This document shows, piece by piece, positions 44,838 through 56,707 of a stretch of 64,000 nt of DNA. Position 1 is the first letter of the stretch, and every line of letters begins with the position of its first letter. The stretch covers positions 992,001 to 1,056,000 of the forward strand of contig JAQFVV010000232.1 in the NCBI GenBank assembly GCA_028023455.1. The letters run 5' to 3'. Position numbers and translations under genes: made by a program. Origin of the DNA: Epiperipatus broadwayi (lineage: Eukaryota > Onychophora > Udeonychophora > Euonychophora > Peripatidae). The notes under the pieces are model-generated. The model was not told the DNA's origin. It was given only the letters and a program-made list of their open reading frames with translations, and did not search any database.

Positions 44838-45450
44838 AACATTCCAAATTAAATGTAATGAATTATGGGATCTTTCGACTTTAAAGCCATCTTCAACTAA
44901 AATAGTTCACATGTAAGAATGGCTGTATATATGTATGCCTTATATAAAGGTGTTTGTGTTTGATGATATAAATTTATTAAAACCCAACATAGTTTACTAT
45001 GCCCCAAATGGCATTTCCTGGGATTGAATTTGACATGATAGTAATTGCATAGATTTTGATATTTTTGGCATTATGGATAAAGGGCCTTATCATTACATTG
45101 GGCATCACTAAGCTGCAAACAGATTTAGAATAATGTTTGGAGAGTGGATTATCTAAATAATTATTCCTTATACTCAAATATACATTCATCAGAAAACATT
45201 CCAAATTAATTGTAATAGATTATGGGATGTGTGAAAGAATTGCAATCTGATCCTGGTTTACATGTATGTGTGGCTTATATATAAAATGTGTATATTTGAT
45301 ATGAATTTGTTAAATACTATAGCCTATTATGCTCTAAATGCTATTTTCTGGACTTGAACTTGATATGATGGATATTTGCATAGATCTGGATACTTTTGGC
45401 ATTATCATTCCACTAGGGACTACTAAACTTTAAGCAGATTTGGTGTGGCT
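44838..45450. repeat. Diverged tandem duplication in CUL1 intron
   Basis: Two units, starting CATTCCAAATTAA at about 44840 and 45190, share ATGGGAT, GCTTTATATA/GCTTATATATAAA, TTATTAAA/TTGTTAAATA, ATGCCCCAAATGGC/ATGCTCTAAATGCT, TTGACATGATA/TTGATATGATG, TTTTTGGCATTAT and CAGATTT. Unit length is about 350 bases. The second is shorter. No function is apparent. Confidence 0.7.
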
Positions 45451-46779
45451 CTGAAATTAGATTTATTAAAAAAATATGGGCTGCCATCTTGGTTTACTTT
45501 AAAACTCACAAGTACCATAGTTGTTTCAGCAGGATCCAGGGAATGTTGAGGTTTCTTTATTTTTGATACATGGACATTTCAAAAATCATTGTAGGGGGTG
45601 GGAGGGGTCATTTCTTTTCAATGAGTTGTATTTATAGATTGGAAATTTGATATTAATAAAAAGATTTATATTCATATAAGTTAAAAAAGATTTGAAGTTG
45701 AAGGGTTTTTTTTTTTTTTTAAATGTTGTAAATGTGCTTTCTTTCTATTGTTGTGGTTTCATTATTTATTCAGAATACTTTATAATACACTCTTTCAGAT
45801 TTGTAATTAGCATAGAGGCTAGACATTCTGTTTGTTTTTTATTAGACTCTTTGTAGACTTATCTATATTGGAATAGACAATTAGTATGAAAACAGTTTAT
45901 TGATATAAAAATGATCTACTGATTTAATAATTTTTTAACTGTCATATATTTTTGAATCATTTCTTAGATATGCTGTAGCCATGACAGATGTGTTTATATT
46001 GATTTAAAATTACTGACTTTTTACTGTAAATAGTTTCAGATTATCACTTTTGAATTGACTTTTGCAATAAAACCTTCAAAAACTAGTATCTCAAAAATAT
46101 TTTTTTGCAAAATTTTTAACAATTTTCTGCATCAAATCTGATTTGTTAAAGATTTAGTTATTAATAAATTATTTAGCCTAAAACAATTTTATATAAAATA
46201 TTTCTATTTAAATGTTTAGTATTGATTAATTTTTTGATATTTAATATTGACGATATATTTATATATATACATCCAAACATTACACATACAGCTAATAAAC
46301 ATGCCATTTTGATGTGTGTGTTATTAAATATCATATTTATCATAAAATTATTAACTTGTCTTTAAATATTGTTTATATGATTTTAAATAGCTTAATTTTA
46401 TTCTATAGGGAATTAAATATGACTAATGAATCTCTATTTAGTTAATTATTAACTATTATTTCATTATAACATTCTTTTGCGAGATATCACTATGGATATA
46501 CAATTAACAATATTCTTTGAAATTGTGAAAAAAAAATAAAAATCTTGAATAATATTAATACAATTAATAGATTTGCATGAAATTTATTATCACTCTAAGA
46601 TTAATTTGCCATGGTAATGTATTGAATTTCTTTAAATGTAACTTTGATGCTTGGAATTCTGTTGTCATTCTTTAACTCTTGTTTTGTTTTTTAATTTATT
46701 TTGATGTTACTTAGGTTTATATTTGTGGAATATTGGATGGCCATAATAAAGATCAATCTAAATCCAAATAATATTGTAT

Positions 46780-48000
46780 TAACTTTCAATTGGGAATGAG
46801 AGAAATTCAAAAGTGGGATGATTAAAGTTAAATTTTAAAAATGTAAGAATCTTTAATTCAAGAAAGAAATTATTAAATTAAAGGAGAATCTAAAGAAAAG
46901 TTTTCAAACTTACTTGATAAAATGTAAGTAATAGCATAATAAACCCTTCTGTAAATTAAAATGAAAGATGGAAATTATTAAGGGAAATCTCAAAGGAAAC
47001 TGCAGCACAAATATTTAGAGTATGTGAAAACAATGATTAATAAAATGGTAGGTAAAATCTAAAAATATAAATAATGAACTAATAGTAAATTGGGCTGGGC
47101 ACTTTATAAAATTAGAAGAATACGGTGAAATAGAAAATTTTCAAAATTATATATTTGATTTCATTCTAGTAGAATGAAACACTTTTTAGCTAGGAAAAGT
47201 GTCATTGCATAAATGAAACAATTGTAGCAAATAATGGCAAAATTATTAATAGAAAGAAGACAAGAAGGGAGATTATAGTGATTTTTGTGATAGAAATAAT
47301 TTTCATTCCTTTGTGTAAAATATTTTAAAAAAGGAAGATAGAATGAAATAACTTACTGTCTTAATGAAGTTGTAAACTAACTTAAATGAAGTATGGCATT
47401 GTACATGAAATTAAAGAAATTCCTGTTGAATTATTTAAAACTTAGGTGGGATGAAAGAATTGAGACTTTGTAAAGTAATTTATGAATCCAGAGAGAAGCA
47501 AATAGATTTTTTTTTTTTTTTTTGTAGTTATAATAACAAATCCTAATTCAGAAAATATAAGTTTTATATCACATACAGATAAAGTATTATTAAGGGTATT
47601 GAAAAAACAGTTGTAATGGATTAGAAAAACAATTTGCAATAGGAGATGAAAATTGTTGATAGAATAAGAAAAGTTAAGATAATATTTAATTTATAAATTT
47701 TGAGAAGGTGTTTGATAAGTGAATTGTTTATTTTATTAAATATTTTTAAGAAAAAGTATAAAGTAAATGAATTGATAGAAGAGATGGCTATTTGATACTT
47801 TATGTATAAAAAATATTGTAAGATTTATCTTTCAGAATAAATAAATATGTGTTAATCTATTTTCCTATTTGCCTAATTGTGCTCACTGAATTATTTTTTT
47901 TACAGATGAATTCATTTAAATTTTAAGAAGCATTAAGGTGATAAAAGATTAAAGATAATAGTTGTATAGTGAGTTAAACTATTAGGTTAATTTATTTGAA
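46780..48000 (+). mobile_element. Ancient LINE RT remnant in CUL1 intron
   Basis: Heavily decayed + strand text still reads like a LINE reverse transcriptase. About 47390-47490 gives EIKEIPVELFKT and KELRLCKVIYESRE, matching the usual IPAELLK...IYE.G segment. About 47690-47720 gives FINFEKVFDK, matching F-x-D-F-E-K-A-F-D. Many stops are present. It is much older than the RTE copies elsewhere in the window; clade unknown. Confidence 0.55.
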
Positions 48001-49050
48001 GTTGGTAAGAAGTTAATTATTTGATGATGAAATAGTCACAAATATGTGGACTAATCTGTCTTAAGGCCTATTAATTGTAAATATATAAAAAAAAAGTTTG
48101 TTAAGATTTTTCAGATGTGGATTTGGAGAATAGAAAACAAATTGGAATACTGAAATTTGTTTTGTTAATATATATTTAGAGACAGAAAAATTATGAGTGT
48201 ATGTGGGGTCTGTAGAGAATAAGAGAGAGAGAGAAATAAAAGAAAGTAGTTAACCATTAAAAAAAACAATAATGGACAGAATGATCTGATAGAATTGTAA
48301 TGACAACATGCAGGAGGATTTCTCTTTTTAATAACTAATTAATGATTGTGATTATAATAAATTGAATACTGTTTTGAGATTCTGTGGATTGCAAATATGG
48401 TTCCTGATAAATATTTAAATGGAAACTATTTTAATGACGAAAAGTAATTGATTATTTTGATAATATAATAAACTTATCATTTTCTTTTATTTATTGATAT
48501 ATTTGTGTTTTTACACAAGAATTTTATTGCTAATGTGATTATGTAAATCATTTTCTAATAATATTGTACTTTCTGAAAAATTGTTAATTTTGTTTTTGGT
48601 GCCAAATGGTTTTTAAGTGTGCATAAACATTTTTATATGTACACTTAAAGATAATATTATTAGGAAAATTGAAATGTCTGATTCTTGCTTAATATTATGA
48701 GGAAAATTGAAATGTTTGATTCTTGCTTAATATTATGTAATATTTTATCTTATTGTTTTTAAACATTTACGTTAATATAGGGTCCATATGTCATGAACTT
48801 TTTTTGCATTCAGTCATCTCTCTATTCTAACAGTGGCTGTAATCTTTTCTTTGCTTTCTGTATTCTTTTTTGTTTTAGAGTTAAAATAAATTATTCATTT
48901 ACATGTGCCTGATATTGATGATTTGCTCATAATTTTTTACTATTATATTATAACTATTATCTTTTTTCTTTTTATAGTGTTAATTTATTTTTTGTGTTGT
49001 GCTTGAAATGGTAATAAATTACAATTTAATTTTTTTTTTTTTCCCCCCAG

Positions 49051-49131
49051 AAATGTATTGATATCTTAATAGAAAAAGAATATTTAGAACGGGTAGAAGG
49101 ACAGAAGGATACATACAGCTATTTGGCCTGA
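49051..49131 (+). CDS. CUL1: Cullin-1, last exon with stop
   Basis: The terminal exon encodes [20 protein letters not shown] then TYSYLA and a TGA stop (49129-49131). These 26 residues complete the winged-helix B domain; the ending YSYLA is the canonical cullin C-terminus. The domain binds and positions the RBX1-E2 side of the SCF ligase. With the previous exon it gives 64 residues, aligning without gaps to the last 64 of animal CUL1 (which is about 776 residues long). The acceptor is a strong T tract ending CCCCCCAG, phase 0. Both exons are intact, so the gene is probably functional. Confidence 0.96.
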   Translation, partial: KCIDILIEKEYLERVEGQKDTYSYLA

Positions 49132-49460
49132 GCCTTATAGGAGAGAGAAAAATAATTTGATTTTTAAAAAGGCAAGATAATCTTGAGCAACATCATACAT
49201 CTCAAAGAAAATGAAAATTCAAAAATTAGCCATGGGGAATCAAGTCAATGCTTTTGTTTCTTCGTTCTCATTTTGTATCAAGTTCTGTGACTAGCTGCAA
49301 AGGATTTTGTTCTTTGAAACAAAAACAGAAAACCCAAAAACAGTAAATAAATAAAAAAGAAAATGGTTAAAAGAAAATGTGATTTTTTTTTTAAAAAAAA
49401 AATAAAAATAAAACTGTTAAGTAGATTCTGTGTAGCATATGACACTAACTGAATAAAACA
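49132..49460 (+). other. CUL1 3' untranslated region, probable
   Basis: Sequence after the CUL1 stop has candidate AATAAA poly(A) signals at about 49348, 49402 and 49452 (the last in CTGAATAAAACAAAGG). The true end cannot be fixed without transcripts. The hammerhead repeat begins only 250 bases further on. Confidence 0.55.
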
Positions 49461-49880
49461 AAGGAATGGCTTCTATGCATAATCCTCTCCCTTTTTTAAT
49501 TTACTTGTAGACAGTTTGGAAATTGTATATTTGAAAATGCCAATCAAAAATTTTATTATTTTTTTATTGTATGGAGTGGGGAGGGTTTGAGAATTCTATT
49601 TCAAAACAAAAGTCAGTTTACTTATATAAATCGGAGTGAGTTTGTCTATTTGTTACCTTGTTTTTTTTCTTCTATGGGAAAATAATGACTATTTAAAGTA
49701 TTATTAAAGTTGAGACTATAAATAGTCAAAATAAAAGTCATAGATCAATTCATAGATCACATGACCCTATCTCTTAAGCTTGTAAGTTATAAACAGTGAG
49801 GATTGCCAATTCCTCTACAAGCTTTATGATAAATGCCTAGCCAGAGCCAGCACTTAAAATATCTCTGTCAGGAACCCCTC

Positions 49881-49904
49881 CCCAAACCCCTGACCACGGT
49901 TTCG
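49881..49904 (-). ncRNA. Half of a hammerhead motif
   Basis: On the minus strand: GAAA (49903-49900), CCGTGG, TC, then AGGGGTTTGGGG. This is the 3' half of the 50247-50289 motif, including stem III and the cleavage dinucleotide. The CTGANGA core and stem II 5' strand are absent because the inverted copy breaks there. Confidence 0.55.
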
Positions 49905-50246
49905 CATTTATCATAAAGCTTGTAGAGGAATTGGCAATCCTCACTGTTTATAACTTACAAGCTTAAGAGATAGGGTCATGTGATCTATGAATTGATCTAT
50001 GACTTTTATTTTGACTATTTATAGTCTCTGCCAAAAAGTCTTACGCAATTTTATATTGCTATGACTACTACTATATGGCATGGCTGAAGATCTATCAGCC
50101 CCATATAGCTATTTGAGTTGGATAACTGGGTTTGAAGACATGTACATGTCTGAAAATTTCAGATTTTCCACTCAATAGATAACTTTTAGCTAAGTGCTTA
50201 GCTTTGGGTTGGTATTTTTAGATCTAGTGTCTGAACCTACCCTGAC

Positions 50247-50289
50247 ACCTCTCTGAGGAGTGCCAAAGCACGAAACCATGGTCAGGGGT
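50247..50289 (+). ncRNA. Hammerhead ribozyme, type I with minimal stem III
   Basis: In order: ACCTCT (stem I 5', 50247-50252), CTGAGGA (core, 50253-50259), GTGC-CAAA-GCAC (perfect 4-bp stem II, 50260-50271), GAAA (50272-50275), CCATGG (stem III, two G-C pairs and a 2-base loop, 50276-50281), TC (50282-50283; predicted cleavage after 50283), AGGGGT (50284-50289) pairing with ACCTCT over 6 bp with one U-G. Every invariant hammerhead position is present. Very short stem III is the hallmark of Penelope and animal retrozyme hammerheads, usually active as dimers. Activity is inferred from sequence only. Confidence 0.8.
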
Positions 50290-50396
50290 TTGGGGAGGGG
50301 TTCCTGACAGAGATATTTTAAGTGCTGGCTCTGGCTAGGCATTTATCATAAAGCTTGTAGAGGAATTGGCAATCCTCACTGTTTATTATTAAAGTT

Positions 50397-51623
50397 ATTT
50401 GATTTTTTTTTTTTTTTAGTTGCACTTTTTTATATATTTTTTAGCATGTTAAAATATTTTAAGAATTTTATAAATCTTTTTTTTTTTTTATGGCTTTCAA
50501 GTCTTAAAAAAAAAAAAAATTAGAAGAAAAGTAGAAACTGCACAACACATATATATAATTTTATTACTTTACATAATATATATATGTAAACACACACATT
50601 AATTTATAAATTTCGAAGATAAAACAACTAAATTGATAATTTGACTTTATATTTTGAACATTACATCACTCTTTTGCCAGAGTAATTTATAAGTACATGT
50701 AGATAGTTTGTTTTAAAACAAAGTGCTAAGAAAATCATGTTATAAGGGGGGGGGGGGGGCAAACTCAATCAAAATCTTTTTAATGTTATATACAACTTTA
50801 CTTTTAAAAAAAGAAAATAATGCAATAAAATGCCAAGAAATATACTTGCTCAAATCAATATAATTTATTAGAAAATATATAATTAAAATAGACATAAATA
50901 CAAATTTTTTTATTTAAATTATACTCATAATTAAATAAGCAATAAAAAAAATATGATAAAAGTAGGTATTTAAATTTTTATATCAAATTCAATCTTTGTC
51001 ATGTAATTTTATTTTCATTTTTAGAATAAGTAAGTTCTCAAAATATCTTTTCTTCATCATAAATTTAGAACTTTAAGAATTTAAGTCAATGATTTTCAGG
51101 AAAGTGTTATTTCCTATAAATGATAAAAATTCTGTGTCTGTTGTCAGTTTTTTTACTTGATGAATTACAAACTAATTAATTTTTTTACATATTTATTGAT
51201 TTTATTTTATATTGAAATATTTCAATGGGATCATACAGAATTTGAAATATATATATTTTTTTAAGTACGTATAGATATGTTAATACATTATAAACATATA
51301 TTATCAAGTTGTTTTTTTATCAATGCACCTATAATCTCAGCTCCAACTGCTGGTGAATAATTATAATATGGTAAAATTGAGATGCAGGATGCCCTGATAG
51401 AAAACTTGAAACCATAAAGATGTAGAATAAACAAATACAGAAATGCAACATATTGTAAGTTTGAACATGAAGCACTTGCTTTAAAATTTTTTGTGATTTG
51501 ATGTTTTATTATAGTTCACTTATAATCGATTACAGTGCTAATTTTTTATTGGTCTCAGAAAGATACTCTTAATAAATAAAAATAAACTCTCACCTAGATT
51601 TTTTATTAAAAGTGGTCAAAATA
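50397..51623. other. AT-rich non-coding stretch
   Basis: No gene is seen. A G-run of about a dozen bases at 50747-50759 and A/T runs are the only notable points. Confidence 0.6.
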
Positions 51624-52389
51624 CTTTTAAAAAATAATTATAACATACACCAAATCTTTTAAAAACTTGTTTTTTATTTTTTTGCCACCAAAATGAAATA
51701 TATATTAAAATAGATTTCCAACGTTTCGACTATTTTTTTATTTTTTTCTATAGTCTTTTTCAAGGAACTAAAAATATATAAAAAGGAGAGAAAAAAAAAT
51801 TCATAAAAATTTTTAAAACAAACAAAAATAAAAATCCTGTCACATATACATACTATTTTGGAAAATATATTCTTTACTTACTATGATTTCTTTTCCCAAC
51901 AGCTTCCAACTTTACATTTTGCCTAAATGAACATTTTATTGTTACAAAATATAGTTTTTTTATTATCTTATCTTCAATTTGTGAAATTTAATAGAATGTT
52001 TTTGTTTTTAACAAGAAAGGAATGTAAAAATGTGTTAATTGAAGATAAGATAATAAAAAACTATATTTTGTAACAATAAAATGTTCATTTAGGCAAAATG
52101 TAAAGTCGGAAGCTGTTGGGAAAAGAAATCATAGTAAGTAAAGAATATATTTTCCAAAATAGTATGTATATGTGACAGGATTTTTATTTTTGTTTGTTTT
52201 AAAAATTTTTATGAATTTTTTTTTCTCCTTTTTATATATTTTTAGTTCCTTGAAAAAGACTCTATAAAAAATAAAGAAATAGTCGAAACGTTGGAAATCT
52301 ATTTTAATATATATTTCATTTTGGTGGCAAAAAAATAAAAAACAAGTTTTTAAAAGATTTGGTATATGTTATAATTATTTTTTAAAGAT
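51624..52389. repeat. Long near-perfect hairpin (arms ~350 bp)
   Basis: The left arm (51624-51979) and right arm (52038-52389) are nearly identical when inverted; the loop is 58 bases. On the + strand the right arm reads TTCCTTGAAAAAGACT, then a short spacer, then AGTCGAAACGTTGG. That resembles a degraded hammerhead/Penelope terminal motif (CTGATGA-like, stem II, CGAAACG). No ORF is present. The high arm identity suggests a recent inverted insertion. Confidence 0.85.
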
Positions 52390-53353
52390 ACTCTTTTTAA
52401 GTTATAAAGCCTTTAAACATCAAACTTTTTTAGGGTTTACAAATTCTGAAGTTAGTTGTCTTACCTTATAATAAACTTTCTACAGGTCTCGTAATAAGTT
52501 TTTACTTTTTTTTATTAATTTATAAGTGATTGCTTTTATCAATATTGTTATTGAACTTGTCTGCAGACAACAGTTTTCACAGTGCATAAACTCAGAAAAA
52601 AAATAGTATATGTAATTTAAAAATATGAATCATATTTAATATATTTATATATATAGATAGATATTATAATGCATTTTCTATAATATAGTCTATCATCAAT
52701 CCTATATAATTGATTTTCAATCAGAATATCATGGCAAAGTAAATTGTCATATTGTTACTTCAAGGATGCTTTAAAGTACAATGGTAAGAAGTCCATTATA
52801 GTCTTTATGCATATTATTAAAGGTATAAAAAAGAGTAATAAATCAGAAAGAATTGATTGAATTAAGAAATTATGGAAATTAAAATATGTTGAAATTGTTC
52901 AAGTTACATCGGTGCCACATTAAATACATTTTATTGAAATTAATCAATTTTATTATTTACTTTGCATATGTTATTAAAACTATTATAATATAAAATAATT
53001 AATTATGCAATGTATATAAAGAAGTAGAGTTTTCTGCAAGAAAAAAAATTGTCTAATAAACTTAAAAGAAAATACAATATTCATTAAAACTTAAATGTGA
53101 AATTAGAATTTATCAAAAGTGAGTGAAATGTTGATATCACTGACCATTTAAAAATAAAATATAATATCTAACATCACAAGTAGTTAATAATGATTAACTA
53201 AAAGCAACACTATTAAAAATGTAGTTTTAAGATAAAGTATGGAGTGTAAAATAAAAACATAAAAGTTTGTCCAAGTGAAATAAACTTTTGATTGCTGAGA
53301 ATGATTGTATTCCAAAACAAATTTTTCATTTTGATGTCACATTTTAAATATAT
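52390..53353. other. AT-rich non-coding stretch
   Basis: No gene or recognisable repeat is seen between the long hairpin and the LTR element. Confidence 0.6.
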
Positions 53354-54685
53354 TGTACTGTATTTTTTCTAGTACAAATTAAATTGGCAGTTTTAGAAAA
53401 TCAAATCCGTAAAATATTTAAATAGAATATTCCATTTGTTTTAAACATTTTATTTGATTTACACAACGTTTGTTATATACATTTTTTTGTTGTTGTTGTC
53501 TTAAAAAATAACTTGAGAGTGAGAAAGGGAACAAATTATTTTTGTGTGTATTTAAAAAAAAAATGAGATGAAATAATTTCCTATCGAAAAAAGCCATTAA
53601 TCATACAAAGCATGGTAGTTGATCATTAATTAAAAATGGCGATTCCAAGACGAGAAAGTACGATTTTAAAGTCAAAATTCTACAAAGATTGAATTGAGCT
53701 AATAGTTGTCAATAGGTGATGCGCAGAAGAAAATTAACGATCAAGGATCTAAAAGGAAAAGCGCATCGTAAGAGGACAGTCAGATACAAAGAAAAAGGTA
53801 CGGAGAAACCTGGGAGCTGTGCTTAGGAGATCAATCGGGAAAGAAAGAATACCTTGCACAAAGTTATGAAGAACATGCTGAAGGACTCATCAGTGTACCA
53901 GCTTATCTAAAATGTATGAGTAGAAGAAATCATTTGCTGATGTTTCTACCCGATGTCACATAAGACCCCGAGCGAAGTCTACAGAATTTAGAACCACGGA
54001 TTATCTATGTGCTATTCCAGTAACAGATCCCCTCATTCAAAAGAAATCCATGCATGGTAGAACTTATAATGTGCTTTGATAACAATAACTTACTAGTAAG
54101 AAACTTTAAAGTGATCACTATTTGTCTTAAGCTATGTTTTTTTCTTTCTCACTTGAACTATAACCATCATATTAAGGATTTGCTTAAATTACATGGAAAT
54201 CTTAGAAATGGTTTCACCCTATTTAATCTCATTATTAAATTTGTTATTCTAACCTTTTAGTTTAGATTAATAAAATAATATAACATACATTGGTGTTAAT
54301 TATTACAAATATTGTTTATTGAAATTCTTAAAAAAATCTGCCATGATTGCCGGTCAATAAATAAACTGCTCATTCTGTACCAGAAATACAATCCTCCATG
54401 TATTTTAAATAAGTTGTTTAGTGTTCGGTTAAAAAAGGGGGGTTCAACCAGTGAACTCTAAATACGAGTTCTGGCGCCTTAAATAAATAAAAGCTGGTTT
54501 TCTTTTTTTTTTTCAAGTAGAATTGAATTGTTTAAGATAGGATTAAGTGACCAGGAAAAATAATTGCTGCGGATAAGTTGCTTAAATTGTTGCAGACAGG
54601 TGACTTATAATCTAATGCAATTTGGTCACTGAATACGAGATCGCAAATTGTATAATAAAATCTTATTTATACCATGAACGCTACA
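53354..54685 (+). mobile_element. 5' LTR of gag-only retrotransposon
   Basis: This 1332-bp direct repeat begins TGTACTGTATTT and ends CGCTACA, giving TGTA...TACA ends. It matches 56553-59641 once the Merlin insertion there is removed. It contains no protein I recognise. A late AATAAAATCTTATT (about 54655) could be a poly(A) signal. The flanking target duplication cannot be judged because both sides lie in AT repeats (TATAT/ATATA). Confidence 0.88.
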
Positions 54686-54686
54686 A

Positions 54687-54706
54687 TGGCAGCCAAACTC
54701 GAGGCT
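54687..54706 (+). promoter_or_regulatory. Primer binding site, probable
   Basis: TGGCAGCCAAACTCGAGGCT begins one base after the 5' LTR, starting with TGG as expected for pairing to a tRNA 3' CCA end. The primer tRNA is not identified. Confidence 0.6.
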
Positions 54707-54922
54707 TCGACAATAGCCACGGCCTGAAATAAGAATAAAAGATAGAATAATAAAAAGGTTTAAAGATGAGTGGGCAAAAATTCAGGAGTTAGAGTGGCTC
54801 GTAAGGTAAAGTGACAGAGGGGGGAGCAACATCGGCAAATGTGTTAATAAAAGATAAGTAATAAATAGAAAGCAAGCAAAGTATACAAAGGGAAAAATAA
54901 TATATAAAAAAATTTTAGAAGT

Positions 54923-55740
54923 ATGAAATTGAGAAGTGGAAAAGATATGCAAAATATGGCAGAAGATGAAAAAGAATTGAAACAGAGCATGGAAACAATG
55001 AAAAGGCTATTATATGAAGCAAATGAATTCAAAGAAGGAAATAAGAGGGTTCAAAGAAGAAATAAAGTGGTGAAGATGATTAGGGAAGTAAAAACAGATA
55101 AGGGAAGAGATTTAAGAAATGAAAGAAGAGTTAAAAGTGGTAGTTGAGAAAATAAAAAGGACACTGAAGTGATAGAAGTAGGACCTGATAAACAGGAGAG
55201 TCAGGAAATAAAACCTAGAAAATAGAGAAAACATGCCAAGTGTGGTAAATCCTCTTCTGAAATTGAAAATCTTCTATGGGCAGGATAGGGAGTCACCGAT
55301 GGAACATCTAAATAGTCTCGAGAGATACTTCGCGATAAACCCGATATCAGAGGATATTAAACTAACTAGCAGTTAGCCATTTACAAGGAATGGCACAGGC
55401 TTGGTGGGAGGCTCTCTACAAGAGACCGAATAGCTTTGTGCAGTATGGTCAGATGTTAATGAAATGTTATTGGAACGAAGACCACCAGGAGAGAATTAAG
55501 AGTAAAATGGCTCAAGAAAAATGTAGTACAGAGTAGCATTATGTGCTGTTTTTCTGAAAGCAAGTAGCGCAACTACGAACCTTAATGAAGTGTAAGTTGA
55601 CAAAAGCAGATTATAAAAAAATATGCAGAAAAATTTCCCTATCACCGGATGCGAGACGGTCGAGCGATGGCTGAACTACTTAATGCGTTTGGAAACAACA
55701 AGGCTAGTGAGGAAGAAATGAAGTACAATTGAACACTGTT
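54923..55740 (+). pseudogene. LTR-retrotransposon Gag, broken
   Basis: The + strand starts MKLRSGKDMQNMAEDEKELK and continues as a basic, coiled-coil-like N-terminus to 55147. After frame breaks, a capsid-like region follows: LKIFYGQDRESPMEHLNSLE with RYFAINPISEDIKLT (about 55255-55370), then LQGMAQAWWEALYKRPNSF (about 55375-55430), QMLMKCYWNEDHQERIKSKM (about 55450-55510) and LRTLMKCKLTKADYKKICRK (about 55570-55640). This order (hydrophobic FxGxxxxP-xxFLxxLE, then G-x-A-x-x-W-W) is typical of Ty3/gypsy-type Gag, which packages element RNA. No protease, RT or integrase follows, so the element depended on others. Confidence 0.75.
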
Positions 55741-56552
55741 GTTGACTGATAATATGGAAAATCAAAGAATGGATAAGATAACCGGCTAAAAAAAGAGGAA
55801 ATAGGGCAATATCTCCATCACCTGGAGAAAAGTTCAGGAGTCGAGCTAAGTACGAGGGGAAGATCTTAATATACAGTGGAGAGATTGGTGTGAGTGGCAG
55901 AGAAGCACATAGATCACCACTGCCTCAACCAGGTTATACATACCCAAACAGATAGCGGTAGACAGTCTAACAAATTGACCCAAATCCTGAAGTCCTTGGA
56001 AAGAAATTAATGGTGAGATAGGATAATGATTACGTGATAATTTACTTGGTGGTGGAATGTTGGATTACAGTGAACTGGGGGTATCGGTGTGATTAGTGAA
56101 GTGAATGCGCTAGTAAGGGATAATAACCCTGAAATTTGTTTATTTTACATAGTATGATGTGTGAAGTATGTGCTAGTAAAAGATAACCCTGAAATTTGCA
56201 TTTTATGTAGTATGCAAAGACCGTCCTTATGTGCCTGTCAGTCTTATAAAAGCAGGGCCCCAAGAAAAAGAATGAACCAAGTTGCTGGAGTCATAAGTCT
56301 CAAAAGAATGAGCAATGCTGCCGTGCTAAAACTTTGATTCTGTTGAACTCTATGGGGATGTATATGTGTACTGCTTTGCATGGAAGAAGTCCTTGTGTAA
56401 AGCATTATGTAAATTCCTCGATCGTGCGTTTCAACGTCATGACCTATTAGCAGTTGATATAAAAAACGTTGGGTAGAGATGATTAATAGAGCTTGGATAA
56501 TAAAATAGTACTGTACCTCATATTTTATTCTTGTTGTTGACCGAGGAGGTAT
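55741..56552 (+). other. Remaining internal region of the LTR element, with polypurine tract
   Basis: This 0.8-kb sequence between Gag and the 3' LTR has no recognisable pol domain. A short near-tandem repeat occurs around 56105-56215 (AAGGGATAATAACCCTGAAATTTG / AAAAGATAACCCTGAAATTTGC). The stretch CCGAGGAGGTAT (56541-56552) just before the 3' LTR is a plausible polypurine tract. Confidence 0.6.
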
Positions 56553-56707
56553 TGTACTGTATTTATTCTAGCACAAATTAAATTGGCAGTTTTAGAAAAT
56601 CAAATTCTTAAAGTACTTGAATAGAATATTCCATTTGTTTTAAATATTTAATTTGATTTACACAACATTGGTTATATACATTTTTTTTTGTTGTCTTAAA
56701 AAATAAT

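Larger units (their letters stand above)
49712..50383. mobile_element. Complex foldback of the hammerhead repeat family
   Basis: A 672-bp insertion is flanked by an exact 13-bp duplication TATTATTAAAGTT (49699-49711, 50384-50396). The first 120 bases (from GAGACTATAAATAG) are inverted at 49906-50026. A second inverted pair links 49790-49896 with 50280-50383 (CCTGACAGAG, AAGTGCTGGCTCTGGCTAGG, GTAGAGGAATTGGCAATCC). So the insertion is a rearranged multimer. Its GATCACATGACCCTATCTCTTAAGCTTG text resembles the CACATGATCACTATCTC... start of the 25.6- and 34.3-kb repeats. It has no ORF. It carries the best hammerhead motif in the window. Confidence 0.8.
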
